From NCBI GenBank assembly GCA_000716465.1, contig JNWL01000015.1, forward strand, positions 1 to 64,000: DNA of 64,000 nucleotides. The letters are read 5' to 3'. Position 1 is the stretch's first letter. Each line of letters begins with the position of its first letter. The position numbers and the translations under genes are program-made. The stretch comes from Streptomyces bikiniensis (lineage in GTDB: Bacteria; Actinomycetota; Actinomycetes; Streptomycetales; Streptomycetaceae). The notes below the pieces were generated by a model. It ran no database searches. It was not told the DNA's origin and saw only the letters and a program-made list of their open reading frames with translations. Shown here piece after piece: positions 34,649-43,614 of this stretch.

Positions 34649-37600
34649 TCAGGTGTGGGCCACGGGGGAGAGGGGCGCCACGGGAGTCGCCTCCACCGAG
34701 CGGGCCGCCCGGTCGAGCGCGCTCGCGAGGAGGGCCAGGTCCGTCGGCCCGTTGCCCAGCTCGCGGACCGGGCGGCGGGTGGGCGGGTCGCCCATCCGCT
34801 CCCACTCCAGCGGGACGACCGTCGGCCGGAGCGTCGCCGTCCGGGGGATCCGGCCGGTGACGCGGCCCGCCTGGAAGGGGGTCACCCGGCCGTCCGGGTG
34901 CCCGAGACGGCCCCGACCGGGCGCCGGGACGTCCGGTCCCGCCGCCACCGGGGGCGCGTCGAGCACGACCCGCAGCCGGGCGCTGTGGGCCGGCTCGGTG
35001 TCGGCCGTGCGGTCCGGGCGGGCGGAGGCCACGATCAGGTGCACGCCGAGCCGCTCGCCGTGCCGGGCGACGGCCTCCAGGGCCCGCACGACGGACCCGG
35101 CGGCAGGCCGTCCGGGGGCGCCGAGCGCGGGCGCGACCAGGGCGTCGAAGTCGTCGACGAGGACGACCAGCCGGGGCAGCGCCCCGGCGCCCCGCCCTCC
35201 CGCCGCCTCACCGGCGCCGGCGCCCGACCCCGGGGCCGTCCCGGAGGCGGGCCGGGGAATCCGGACACCGGAGTCCTCGGCCCGGAGGACGCGCCCGCTG
35301 GGCCGGTCGGCGAGATCGTCGGCCCCGGTGCGGGCCACGCGGCTGCTCGGGGAGCCGGTGAGATCTCCGTCGCCGGTGCGGAGGGCCCGGCCGCTCGGGC
35401 GGCCGTTCAGGTCGTCGGCTCCGGTGCGGGGCACGCGGCCGCTCGCGCGCGCGTCGAGGTCGTCCGTGCCGGGGTACGGGCTCCGCCCGCTGGCGCGTCC
35501 GCCGAGGTCGTCGGCCCCGGTGCGGAGGGTGCGGCCGCTCGGGCGGCCGTTCAGGTCGTCGGCCCCGGTGCGGGCCACGCGGCCGCTCGCGCGCGCGTCG
35601 AGGTCGTCCGTGCCGGGGTACGAGCCCCGGCCCGATGTGTCCTCCGTGCTCGGGTACGGCGTGCGGGCCGACGGGTTCGGGAGGGCGCCGATCGTGCCGT
35701 CGCCCGTGCGGAGGGTGCGGCCGCTCGGGTGGCCGCCGGTGTCCGGGAGCCGGACGGTCGCGCGGGCGCCCCGGGGTACGGACTCCGCCGCGCTCGGCGC
35801 GCGCTGCCCGATCAGCCGCTCGGCCACCTGCGGGGCACGGGCGCCCCGGCGGTCGGCGAAGGGCGTGTCGCCCAGGAGCTCGGCCCGCCGCTTCAGCTCG
35901 GCGCCCAGCGCCTGCGCGAACTCCCGCATCCGGACCGGGTCCGAGGCGACCAGGTGCTCGATGACGTGCGGCAGCTCCGTACAGGCCGCGAGGCCCTCGC
36001 CGCGCTCGCCGCCCGCCCCGTCCACCAGGAGCAGGCCGAGCCGGTCGGGGCGGCCGCCCGCCGCGAGCGAGGCGGCGATCGAGCGGAGCAGTTCCGTGCG
36101 CCCGCTGCCCGCCGGGCCCTCGATCAGCAGGTGCGGCCCCTCCTGGGTGAGGTCCACGGCCAGCGGACCGCGCGGGCCCGCGCCCAGGACGGCCGTCCCC
36201 TCCCCCGCGGAGGCCCAGCGGGCCATCAGGGAGGCGGGGGTCGCCCGGGCGAGGCCCAGCTCGTCGAGCAGCCGGGAGGACGGGGGCAGCGCGGCGGCCC
36301 GCCCGTGCGGCGCCGCCGAGGTCTCCGGCCGCAGCGGCGCGAGGGCCCGGCCGAACCGCTCGGCCCAGGCGACGGAGACCGCGTCGACCACGCCGACGGT
36401 CCCGTGGCCCGCCACGCGCCCGCCCGCGGTCCGCAGCAGCCGCAGCGCCGTCGCCACGTCCCCGCTCAGGAGCGCGGCGGCCCCGCACTCGCGGAACGCC
36501 AGGGACGCCGCGCACGCGGCCTCGTAGGTCGCGGCCACCGGCGAGACCGGGGAGGCGGCGGGCGCCTCGGCGAGGCAGAGCAGGTGGATGCCGGCCGCCG
36601 CCCCGGCCCCCGCGAGCCGCGCCACGGTCTCGCGCAGCGCCGCCGTGCCCGGGTCGCCGTCCACGACGACCACCGTCCGGGGCCCCTCGTAGCGGGCGGC
36701 GGCCTCCGCGACGGACGCGCGGTCGGCGCTGGGCCAGCCCGGACCGAGCGGGCCGTCGTCGAGCCGCCGGGTCAGTTCGGACGTACGCGCGTGGGCCTGC
36801 TCGCGGTCGTACGCCAGGAGCAGTCGGCAGTCCTGGCCGTGGGCCGGCCGGACGTGCGGGAGCCAGCCGAGCCAGCCCCAGGCGCGGCGGCGCTCCTCCA
36901 GGGAGCGGTTCCGGTCGGCGCTGACGAGGACGATCTCCAGGTCGGAGGGGGAGTGCAGGGCGGCGAGCTGGGCCACCACCGAGCGGGCGAACCCGGCGAG
37001 CCGGTCGCCGGGGCCCGCGAGCCCGAGCGAGCCGGCCTCGCGCAGCCCGACGGTGACCGGCACCCCGGAGAGCTCGGCGCGGTCCGTGGTGCCGAGCCGG
37101 ACCACCAGGGACTCGGGATGGTCCGGGTCCCGCTCCCAGAGCCGGGGGCCGGGGCCCAGGGCGGTGAGCAGGACGGCGGCCGGGTCGGGCCAGGTGTCGG
37201 CGCCCGGCCCGGGACCCCGGGCGCCCGCGTCCGTGCCCGGGCGGGTGCCCGCGTGCGTGTCGGGGGCCGGGCGGGGGCCCGCGGCGGGGGCCGGAGGCTC
37301 CTCGCGGCCCCCGGCGAGGCGCCGGGCCCACGCGCCGAGCCCGCGCCTGCCGCCCGCCCGCGGCGCGGTCTGAGCCGTCGAGACCCCGCCGCCACTCCCG
37401 GTGCCGCCGTGGTCGTACGGGTCGCGGGAGTCGGCCGGGCCCTCGCGCCCGTGATCGCGTCCGTCGTGACCGTGATCGTGGCCGTGGCCGTCGTTCTCGT
37501 GCCCGTCGCGCGCGTGGCCGCCGGGAGCGTACGAGCGCGGGTCGCGGGCGGAGCCGCGCGCATCGCCGTACGGGTCCCCGTGACCGCCGTGCGGGTCGCC

Positions 37601-38392
37601 GTCGGCCGTACCGCCGCCCCCCGCGTGCGCGTGCCCGCCCCCGTGGGGCGTGTCGTCGGCCGCCGGGCCGCCCGGGGCCGCCCCGGGGCCGCCCGACGGG
37701 CCCGTCCGGCCGGCCCGGCCCGGCCCGTCGGCTCCGCGCGCGAGCCGCAGGTGGCCCTCGCCGTCCGGGGCCGTCGCCACCGCTTCCGTACCGCCGAGGA
37801 GGCCGTCGCCGGGGCCCGTCAGGCGCAGGGCGGACTCGCCGAGGCGCAGCAGCGCGCCGGGGCGGAGCCGGACCGGGCGCTCGCCGACGGGGGAGCCGTC
37901 GAGGGTCGTGCCGTTCGTGGAGCCGTGGTCGGCGACCGTGACCCGGCCGTCCGCGCCGACCGTCACCGTGCAGTGCGCGCGGGAGACGTCCGGGTCGTCG
38001 AGCGGGACGTCGGCGTCGACGGAGCGGCCGATCCTGACCGTCCCGCCGTGCAGCAGGTGCACCCCGCCCGCGTCCGGGCCCGCCACCACGTGCAGCCGGG
38101 CGGCCGCGGCCTCCCCGGCCCGGTCGTCGGGACCGGGGACCTGGAGGGAGAGCACGGCGCCGTCGACCAGCGGGGGCTCGCCGAGCACGCAGCGCCGGGC
38201 GTCCAGCCGCTCCGCGCCCGCGTGGAGCACGGTCGTGCCCGAGGAGGAGGCCTCGGGGCCCGTGACGGCGGCGGCCAGCTGGGAGGCCACGGCGGAGAGC
38301 GCCGTCCCGGCCGGGGCGGTGACGAGCACGTCGCAGGCGCGCGCGGCGCCGTGGCCGGCGTGCGGCGCGAGGACGGTCAGCCGGATCTGCAT
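34649..38392 (-). CDS. FHA domain protein with degenerate FtsK/EccC-like ATPase modules
   Basis: A 1247-aa protein. An N-terminal ubiquitin-like/beta region (1-85) precedes an FHA domain (about 110-185: VRIGRSVDADVPLDD...SRAHC...HGSTNGT), which binds phosphothreonine. A Gly/His/Asp-rich linker (about 240-330) follows. Two FtsK/SpoIIIE-like modules come next: one with a degenerate nucleotide loop (LAGPGDRL, near 457) and one with GPAGSGRTE (near 762), where Arg replaces the Walker A Lys. Walker B LVVLVDDFD lies near residue 1080. A 16-residue repeat array (about 886-1042) splits the second module. It is divergent from two Ser/Thr kinases, which suggests phosphorylation-dependent binding. ATG 38392 is chosen where conserved sequence begins. 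Confidence 0.85.
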   Translation of the reverse strand: MQIRLTVLAPHAGHGAARACDVLVTAPAGTALSAVASQLAAAVTGPEASSSGTTVLHAGAERLDARRCVLGEPPLVDGAVLSLQVPGPDDRAGEAAAARLHVVAGPDAGGVHLLHGGTVRIGRSVDADVPLDDPDVSRAHCTVTVGADGRVTVADHGSTNGTTLDGSPVGERPVRLRPGALLRLGESALRLTGPGDGLLGGTEAVATAPDGEGHLRLARGADGPGRAGRTGPSGGPGAAPGGPAADDTPHGGGHAHAGGGGTADGDPHGGHGDPYGDARGSARDPRSYAPGGHARDGHENDGHGHDHGHDGRDHGREGPADSRDPYDHGGTGSGGGVSTAQTAPRAGGRRGLGAWARRLAGGREEPPAPAAGPRPAPDTHAGTRPGTDAGARGPGPGADTWPDPAAVLLTALGPGPRLWERDPDHPESLVVRLGTTDRAELSGVPVTVGLREAGSLGLAGPGDRLAGFARSVVAQLAALHSPSDLEIVLVSADRNRSLEERRRAWGWLGWLPHVRPAHGQDCRLLLAYDREQAHARTSELTRRLDDGPLGPGWPSADRASVAEAAARYEGPRTVVVVDGDPGTAALRETVARLAGAGAAAGIHLLCLAEAPAASPVSPVAATYEAACAASLAFRECGAAALLSGDVATALRLLRTAGGRVAGHGTVGVVDAVSVAWAERFGRALAPLRPETSAAPHGRAAALPPSSRLLDELGLARATPASLMARWASAGEGTAVLGAGPRGPLAVDLTQEGPHLLIEGPAGSGRTELLRSIAASLAAGGRPDRLGLLLVDGAGGERGEGLAACTELPHVIEHLVASDPVRMREFAQALGAELKRRAELLGDTPFADRRGARAPQVAERLIGQRAPSAAESVPRGARATVRLPDTGGHPSGRTLRTGDGTIGALPNPSARTPYPSTEDTSGRGSYPGTDDLDARASGRVARTGADDLNGRPSGRTLRTGADDLGGRASGRSPYPGTDDLDARASGRVPRTGADDLNGRPSGRALRTGDGDLTGSPSSRVARTGADDLADRPSGRVLRAEDSGVRIPRPASGTAPGSGAGAGEAAGGRGAGALPRLVVLVDDFDALVAPALGAPGRPAAGSVVRALEAVARHGERLGVHLIVASARPDRTADTEPAHSARLRVVLDAPPVAAGPDVPAPGRGRLGHPDGRVTPFQAGRVTGRIPRTATLRPTVVPLEWERMGDPPTRRPVRELGNGPTDLALLASALDRAARSVEATPVAPLSPVAHT
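35265..35735 (-). repeat. 48-bp in-frame tandem repeat array in the FHA protein gene
   Basis: About nine units of 16 residues, typified by SGRVARTGADDLNGRP, lie end to end. Some longer blocks are nearly exact: a segment beginning at 35441 recurs 144 bp away at 35585. Units are rich in Gly, Arg, Asp and Thr and are probably disordered. Frame is kept throughout, so copy number can change without breaking the gene. Confidence 0.9.
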
Positions 38393-38893
38393 CGCCGTCA
38401 GCGGTCCCTTCTGCGCGACGTGCCCGGCAGGGGAACCGCCCGGTGCCTCCCCCCACCCGGCACGGACGCGTCGTCCGGTACAGGTCGGCACGGCGCGGGG
38501 CTCCCGACCCCATCGGTGCGACGTGCTGGAGGCATCCTCGCACCTGCCGCCGACAGCGCGCCCGCCGGTCGGCCGAAAGTGATCTTGAACGGTCGGCCGT
38601 GGGCGCAAAAGTGCCTGGTTGGGCATGCCTTCGGAACGTGCCCGGCAACCGTCCCGCACGGAGAAGCGTCTTCTTCCGGACAGGATCGGGGTACGTTCCG
38701 GACATCTTCGGTCAGGGCGCACCCCCGGGAGCACCCCGCGGACGCCCGGCCCGCGACCCGTCCGGACCGGCCATGATCGGCCGGGCAGGCCCTAAAGTGG
38801 GTCGGACACCCGGACGGGTCACAACAGAGCACAGGGACCGCGGGGACAGCACCGGAACCACCCCAGGACCACGATCAGCAGGGAGCGCGTGAC
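38393..38893. promoter_or_regulatory. Divergent control region between the FHA gene and the kinase genes
   Basis: This 501-nt interval has open frames but none with convincing family similarity. It contains a direct repeat of CGGTCGGCCG at about 38569 and 38590 (two helical turns apart), a possible operator. A TAAAGT hexamer near 38793 is a candidate -10 box for the kinase transcript, giving a leader of about 95 nt. Confidence 0.45.
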
Positions 38894-40693
38894 GTGCGGC
38901 CTATCGGCAGCAAGTACCTGCTCGAGGAGCCGCTCGGCCGCGGCGCCACGGGCACCGTCTGGCGAGCCCGCCAGCGGGAGACGGCGGGCGCCGAGGCGGC
39001 CGTGGCCGGCCAGCCCGGCGAGACCGTCGCGATCAAGGTCCTCAAGGAGGAGCTGGCCAACGACGCGGACATCGTGATGCGCTTCCTGCGCGAGCGGTCC
39101 GTGCTCCTCCGGCTCACCCACCCGAACATCGTGCGCACCCGCGACCTGGTCGTCGAGGGCGACGTCCTCGCCCTCGTCATGGACCTCGTCGAGGGCCCCG
39201 ACCTGCACCGGTACATCCGGGAGAGCGGACCGCTCACCCCGGTCGCCGCCGCGCTCCTCACCGCCCAGATCGCCGACGCGCTCGCCGCCAGCCACGCCGA
39301 CGGCGTCGTCCACCGCGACCTGAAGCCGGCCAACGTCCTGCTCGCCGAGCAGAACGGCGAGATGCACCCGATGCTCACCGACTTCGGCATCGCGCGCCTC
39401 GCCGACTCCCCGGGCCTGACCCGCACCCACGAATTCGTCGGCACGCCCGCGTACGTGGCGCCCGAGTCCGCCGAGGGGCGCCCGCAGACCTCCGCCGTCG
39501 ACATCTACGGCGCCGGCATCCTCCTCTACGAGCTGGTCACCGGCCGGCCGCCGTTCGCGGGCGGCACCGCCCTGGAGGTCCTCCACCGCCACCTCAGCGA
39601 GGAGCCGCGCCGCCCCTCGACCGTGCCGGGGCCGCTGTGGACGGTGATAGAGCGCTGCCTCAGCAAGGACCCCGAGCGGCGCCCGAGCGCCGTGAACCTC
39701 GCCCGCGGCCTGCGCGCGGTCGCCGCCGGCATCGGCGTGCACGCCACGCCCGCCCAGATCGAGGCGGCGGACGGCGTCGGGGCGCTCCTCGCCCCCGACC
39801 CGGCGCCCGCCCCGGTCCCGGAGACCCCCGGGGCCGCCGACCCGACCCGGGTGATGTCCCACGGCGCGCCCGGGGCCGCCGACCCCACCCAGGTGCTGCC
39901 CGCCGGGGCCGGGGCGCCGCAGTACGACCCCGCCGGCGCGACCAGCGTCCTGCCGGCCGGCGGCCCGGGCGGCGGCGCCGACCCGACGGCCGTCCTGCCC
40001 CCCGTACCGCCGAACCCGCCGCAGGCCGGAGGCGCGCAGTCCGAGGAGCCGCACCCCTGGCAGAGCCAGCTGCGCGCCGCCCGCGACCGCAACGAGCAGA
40101 CGCAGGTGCAGTACCTGGACCCGACCGAGGACCCCCTGCGCCGCCGCCCGCAGCGCCGGCCGCAGCAGCCCCCGCACCCCCCGCAGAACCAGCACCCCCC
40201 GCAGAACCGGCCGCAGCAGCCCCCGCCATACCAGCAGCAGCAGCGCCCGGCGCCGCAGCGGCCCGCGCCCCAGCAGTACCAGCCGCAGCACCAGCCCCAG
40301 CAGTACGCGCCCCCGCCGCCGCCCGCCCCGCAGCAGCAGTACGCCCCGCCCCGGCAGCAGTACGCGCCCCCGCAGCCGCCGCCCCAGGCCCCCGCGCCCC
40401 GCGAGCCGCGCCCGCCGCGCGAGCCGCGCCGGCGCAGCGCCAACCCGGTGCGCATCCCGGGCCTCGGCTGCCTCAAGGGCTGCCTGGTGATGATCGTCCT
40501 GTTCGTGGTCGCCGGCTGGCTCGTCTGGGAGCTGACCCCGCTCCAGAGCTGGATCGCCGAGGGCAAGGGCTACTGGGAGGCGATCGGCGACGGCGTCTCG
40601 TCCTTCACCACCTGGGTCTCCGATCTGTTCGACAGCGCGAACACCGGCACCGGCTCCGGAAACACGGGTGCTACCGGCGGTACGGGACAGTAA
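38894..40693 (+). CDS. Membrane Ser/Thr protein kinase (PkaA-like)
   Basis: A 599-aa eukaryotic-type kinase. The catalytic domain (about 8-275) has the glycine loop LGRGATGTVW, lysine in VAIKVL, HRDLKPAN, DFGIAR and APE (YVAPES). Residues ~290-510 are low-complexity: DPT-VLP repeats such as ADPTQVLPAG, then a Pro/Gln-rich tract that includes QQYAPP repeats. One membrane segment (CLVMIVLFVVAGWLVW) lies near 529-548, with a short Gly/Thr-rich outer tail. GTG is preceded by AGGGAG. It is paired with a second kinase gene and divergent from an FHA protein, a likely phospho-partner. By position it resembles S. coelicolor pkaA/pkaB. Confidence 0.93.
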   Translation: MRPIGSKYLLEEPLGRGATGTVWRARQRETAGAEAAVAGQPGETVAIKVLKEELANDADIVMRFLRERSVLLRLTHPNIVRTRDLVVEGDVLALVMDLVEGPDLHRYIRESGPLTPVAAALLTAQIADALAASHADGVVHRDLKPANVLLAEQNGEMHPMLTDFGIARLADSPGLTRTHEFVGTPAYVAPESAEGRPQTSAVDIYGAGILLYELVTGRPPFAGGTALEVLHRHLSEEPRRPSTVPGPLWTVIERCLSKDPERRPSAVNLARGLRAVAAGIGVHATPAQIEAADGVGALLAPDPAPAPVPETPGAADPTRVMSHGAPGAADPTQVLPAGAGAPQYDPAGATSVLPAGGPGGGADPTAVLPPVPPNPPQAGGAQSEEPHPWQSQLRAARDRNEQTQVQYLDPTEDPLRRRPQRRPQQPPHPPQNQHPPQNRPQQPPPYQQQQRPAPQRPAPQQYQPQHQPQQYAPPPPPAPQQQYAPPRQQYAPPQPPPQAPAPREPRPPREPRRRSANPVRIPGLGCLKGCLVMIVLFVVAGWLVWELTPLQSWIAEGKGYWEAIGDGVSSFTTWVSDLFDSANTGTGSGNTGATGGTGQ

Positions 40694-40708
40694 TACTGTT
40701 GATTTGTC

Positions 40709-40740
40709 GACTTCCGGGGGGTGTTTTCCCCTCGGAAGTG
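40709..40740 (+). terminator. Hairpin between the two kinase genes
   Basis: ACTTCC (40710-40715) pairs with GGAAGT (40734-40739), extended by G-run/C-run pairing around a TGTTTT loop. It may attenuate rather than fully stop transcription, because the second kinase gene starts 60 nt later with only a short promoter space. Confidence 0.65.
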
Positions 40741-40800
40741 ACGACCGGCGCCCGCGGACGCGTACGTTTGGCGTGAACCGCAGCCGCTGAGGGAGCAGTC

Positions 40801-42042
40801 TTGGCACGGAACATCGGCAGCCGCTACACCGCCCACCAGATCCTCGGGCGGGGCAGCGCCGGAACGGTGTGGCTCGGCGAGGGCCCCGAGGGGCCCGTCG
40901 CCGTCAAACTGCTGCGCGAGGACCTGGCCTCCGACCAGGAGCTCGTCGGCCGCTTCGTCCGGGAGCGGACCGCCCTGCTCGGCCTCGACCACCCGCGCGT
41001 GGTCAAGGTCCGCGACCTCGTCGTCGACGGCAACGACCTCGCCCTCGTCATGGACCTGGTGCGCGGCACCGACCTGCGCACCCGCCTCGACCGCGAGCGC
41101 CGCCTCGCCCCCGAGGCCGCCGTCGCGATCGTCGCCGACGTCGCCGACGCCCTGGCCGCCGCGCACGCCGCCGGGGTCGTCCACCGGGACGTCAAGCCCG
41201 AGAACATCCTGCTCGACATGGAGGGCCCGCTCGGCCCCGGCGGCGCCCACCCCGCCCTCCTCACCGACTTCGGCGTCGCCAAGCTCATCGACACCCCCGG
41301 CCGCACCAAGGCCACCCGGATCATCGGCACCCCCGACTACCTCGCCCCCGAGATCGTCGAGGGCCTCCCGCCCCGCGCCGCCGTCGACATCTACGCCCTC
41401 GCGACCGTCCTGTACGAGCTGCTCGCCGGCTTCACCCCGTTCGGCGGCGGCCACCCCGGCGCGGTCCTGCGCCGCCACGTCACCGAGACCGTCGTCCCGC
41501 TCCCCGGCATCCCCGAGGAGCTGTGGCAGCTCCTCGTGCAGTGCCTCGCCAAGGCCCCGGCCTCCCGGCTGCGCGCCTCCGAGCTCGCCGCCCGCCTCAG
41601 GGACGTCCTGCCGCTGCTCAAGGGCATCCCGCCGCTCGACGTGGACGAGCCCGACACGGAGCCGGCCCCCGAGCCGTACGAGGACGACGCGTACGCCACC
41701 GCGGCGGGCGCCGCCGAGCCCGGCCCCCGCCGGGCCGCCGTCCCGCTCGTCCCCGGCGCCGCCCCGGACTCCCACCGCGACACCCACACCTCCATGCGGG
41801 TCCCGGCCCCCGACGAGCTCTCCGGCGGCCCCCTCGGCACGGCCCGCGCCCCCCGCCCGGCGGGCGCCCCCCGCCCCGGCTCGGCCCGCCACAAGGCGGA
41901 CGCGGTCCGCAAGCGCCGGATCACCCTCGCCGTCGCGGCGGTCGTCCTCGCGGGAGCCCTGGGCGCCGGCGGCTACCTCGCGGCCTCCGGCGACGGGGAG
42001 GCCCCGCCGCAGGACTCCAAGCAGTCCTCGCCCCTCCCGTAG
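40801..42042 (+). CDS. Membrane Ser/Thr protein kinase (PkaB-like)
   Basis: A 413-aa kinase starting at TTG with GAGGGAG 7 nt before it. The catalytic domain (about 8-270) has LGRGSAGTVW, VAVKLL, HRDVKPEN, DFGVAKL and APEI. A Pro/Ala-rich linker leads to one membrane segment near the C-terminus (ITLAVAAVVLAGALGAGGYLAA), leaving a short extracytoplasmic tail. With no outer sensor domain, its signal is probably intracellular or via partner proteins. It sits directly before prfB. Confidence 0.93.
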   Translation: MARNIGSRYTAHQILGRGSAGTVWLGEGPEGPVAVKLLREDLASDQELVGRFVRERTALLGLDHPRVVKVRDLVVDGNDLALVMDLVRGTDLRTRLDRERRLAPEAAVAIVADVADALAAAHAAGVVHRDVKPENILLDMEGPLGPGGAHPALLTDFGVAKLIDTPGRTKATRIIGTPDYLAPEIVEGLPPRAAVDIYALATVLYELLAGFTPFGGGHPGAVLRRHVTETVVPLPGIPEELWQLLVQCLAKAPASRLRASELAARLRDVLPLLKGIPPLDVDEPDTEPAPEPYEDDAYATAAGAAEPGPRRAAVPLVPGAAPDSHRDTHTSMRVPAPDELSGGPLGTARAPRPAGAPRPGSARHKADAVRKRRITLAVAAVVLAGALGAGGYLAASGDGEAPPQDSKQSSPLP

Positions 42043-42105
42043 GGCCCGCGGACCCGCCGGGACACCCCCCGGCGGTCGCGGGTTCGGCTCCCCGCCCGGA
42101 GCCGT

Positions 42106-42111
42106 TACGCT
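42106..42111 (+). promoter_or_regulatory. -10 box for a probable leaderless prfB mRNA
   Basis: TACGCT ends 6 nt before the GTG at 42118; TTCGGC, 17 nt upstream of it, is a weak -35. No ribosome site precedes the GTG. Confidence 0.5.
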
Positions 42112-42117
42112 GGACGC

Positions 42118-43221
42118 GTGGCAGTCGTCGATGTATCCGAAGAGCTGAAGTCCCTCTCCTCGACCATGGGGTCGATCGAGGCCGTCCTGGACCTCGAGAA
42201 GCTGAGGGCCGACATCGCCGTGCTCGAAGAGCAGGCCGCGGCCCCGTCCCTGTGGGACGACCCGGAGGCGGCGCAGAAGATCACGAGCAAGCTTTCGCAC
42301 CTCCAGGCCGAGGTCCGCAAGGCCGAGACCCTGCGCGGGCGGATCGACGACCTCGGGGTGCTCTTCGAGCTCGCCGAGGAGATGGACGACCCGGACACCC
42401 TCGCCGAGGCCGAGGCGGAGCTCGTCTCCGTCCGCAAGGCCCTGGACGAGATGGAGGTCCGCACCCTCCTCTCCGGCGAGTACGACGAGCGCGAGGCCCT
42501 GGTCAACATCCGGGCCGAGGCCGGCGGCGTCGACGCCTCCGACTTCGCCGAGCGGCTCCAGCGCATGTACCTGCGCTGGGCGGAGCGCCACGGCTACTCG
42601 ACCGAGATCTACGAGACCTCGTACGCGGAGGAGGCCGGTATCAAGTCGACCACCTTCGTGGTGAAGGCCCCGTACGCCTACGGCACCCTCTCCGTCGAGC
42701 AGGGCACCCACCGCCTCGTGCGCATCTCGCCCTTCGACAACCAGGGGCGCCGCCAGACCTCCTTCGCGGGCGTCGAGGTCCTGCCGGTGGTCGAGTCCTC
42801 CGACCACGTCGAGATCGAGGAGTCCGACCTGCGCGTCGACGTCTACCGCGCGTCGGGCCCCGGAGGCCAGGGCGTCAACACGACCGACTCGGCCGTGCGC
42901 ATCACGCACCTCCCGACCGGCATCGTGGTCTCCTGCCAGAACGAGCGCTCCCAGATCCAGAACAAGGCGAGCGCCATGAACGTCCTCCAGGCCAAGCTCC
43001 TGGAGCGCCAGCGCCAGGAGGAGCGCGCCAAGATGGACGCGCTCAAGGACAGCGGCAGCTCCTGGGGCAACCAGATGCGCTCGTACGTCCTCCACCCGTA
43101 CCAGATGGTCAAGGACCTGCGGACGGAGTTCGAGGTCGGCAACCCGCAGTCCGTCCTGGACGGCGAGATCGACGGCTTCCTGGAGGCGGGCATCCGCTGG
43201 CGCAAGCAGCAGGACCGATAG
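42118..43221 (+). CDS. prfB: Peptide chain release factor 2
   Basis: A 367-aa class I release factor that ends translation at UGA and UAA. It has the RF2 recognition tripeptide SPF ([11 protein letters not shown]) and the GGQ catalytic motif ([15 protein letters not shown]) that triggers peptidyl-tRNA hydrolysis. The gene is one uninterrupted frame: the programmed +1 frameshift found near codon 26 in E. coli is absent, so autoregulation by that route is not possible here. It is followed by a strong terminator. Placement just upstream of ftsE is common among bacteria, though here two small genes intervene. Confidence 0.98.
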   Translation: MAVVDVSEELKSLSSTMGSIEAVLDLEKLRADIAVLEEQAAAPSLWDDPEAAQKITSKLSHLQAEVRKAETLRGRIDDLGVLFELAEEMDDPDTLAEAEAELVSVRKALDEMEVRTLLSGEYDEREALVNIRAEAGGVDASDFAERLQRMYLRWAERHGYSTEIYETSYAEEAGIKSTTFVVKAPYAYGTLSVEQGTHRLVRISPFDNQGRRQTSFAGVEVLPVVESSDHVEIEESDLRVDVYRASGPGGQGVNTTDSAVRITHLPTGIVVSCQNERSQIQNKASAMNVLQAKLLERQRQEERAKMDALKDSGSSWGNQMRSYVLHPYQMVKDLRTEFEVGNPQSVLDGEIDGFLEAGIRWRKQQDR

Positions 43222-43240
43222 TTCCGCGCCCCCTCCTCCC

Positions 43241-43269
43241 GGGCCCCGCACCGTGCCGGTGCGGGGCCC
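43241..43269 (+). terminator. prfB terminator
   Basis: A perfect 13-bp stem (GGGCCCCGCACCG and complement) with a 3-nt loop, 20 nt after the prfB stop. Confidence 0.88.
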
Positions 43270-43614
43270 GGTCCCGTTCCGCCCCGGCCCGCCGCGCGCG
43301 CCGCGTATTCGCTGGCGCAAGCGCAAGACGGGCCGTCAGGACGCTTTGTCGACAAGGGAACTGACGCGGCGAGGCCCGTGGTTCGGGGTTTACGTCACAG
43401 TTGCATCAGCGCATGTCGGTCACCTGGTGATCTTTCGGGCATCGCACGCGCAACGACCTTGACGCTTCTTCGGAAACTCGGAAGGGTGGCGCACTGGCAT
43501 GCGCATTTCTGGGGCGCGTGTGAACGGGGGCCGGTCCAGTCGTGACGCCGCCCCTGCCGCGCAGGCCCCGAGCGCTGCCCCATGACGAGATGAGCTACTG
43601 GGGGTAGCAGCCAG
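43270..43614 (+). promoter_or_regulatory. Upstream region of the LAETG surface protein gene, with an echo of the prfB 3' end
   Basis: At about 43302-43330 the sequence repeats the end of prfB: both encode IRWRK and share the 13-mer CGCTGGCGCAAGC. Further on, TTGACG (43459-43464) with AAGGGT 17 nt downstream is a possible promoter for the surface protein gene, leaving a leader of about 120 nt. I see no other gene in this interval. Confidence 0.45.

Noticed and set aside
35265..35735. Regular 48-bp repeats that might suggest a CRISPR array
   Set aside because: Units are directly adjacent with no unique spacers, stay in frame and code a low-complexity protein segment.
34655..38776. A 1373-codon plus-strand frame opposite the FHA protein gene
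   Set aside because: It is low-complexity Gly/Arg/Ala sequence with no motifs. The minus frame carries the FHA domain and ATPase motifs.
38398..38832. A 144-codon minus-strand frame in the FHA/kinase divergent region
   Set aside because: Its composition (many Cys, Arg and Pro) and lack of a ribosome site make it unlikely, and the region better fits a control region.
42118..42260. Programmed +1 frameshift in prfB
   Set aside because: The frame is uninterrupted from GTG through the whole RF2 and has no in-frame TGA or CTTTGAC slip site near codon 26.
43253..43462. A small gene downstream of prfB starting near its terminator
   Set aside because: The frame begins inside the terminator hairpin, has no ribosome site, and its only familiar part (IRWRK) is the echo of prfB.
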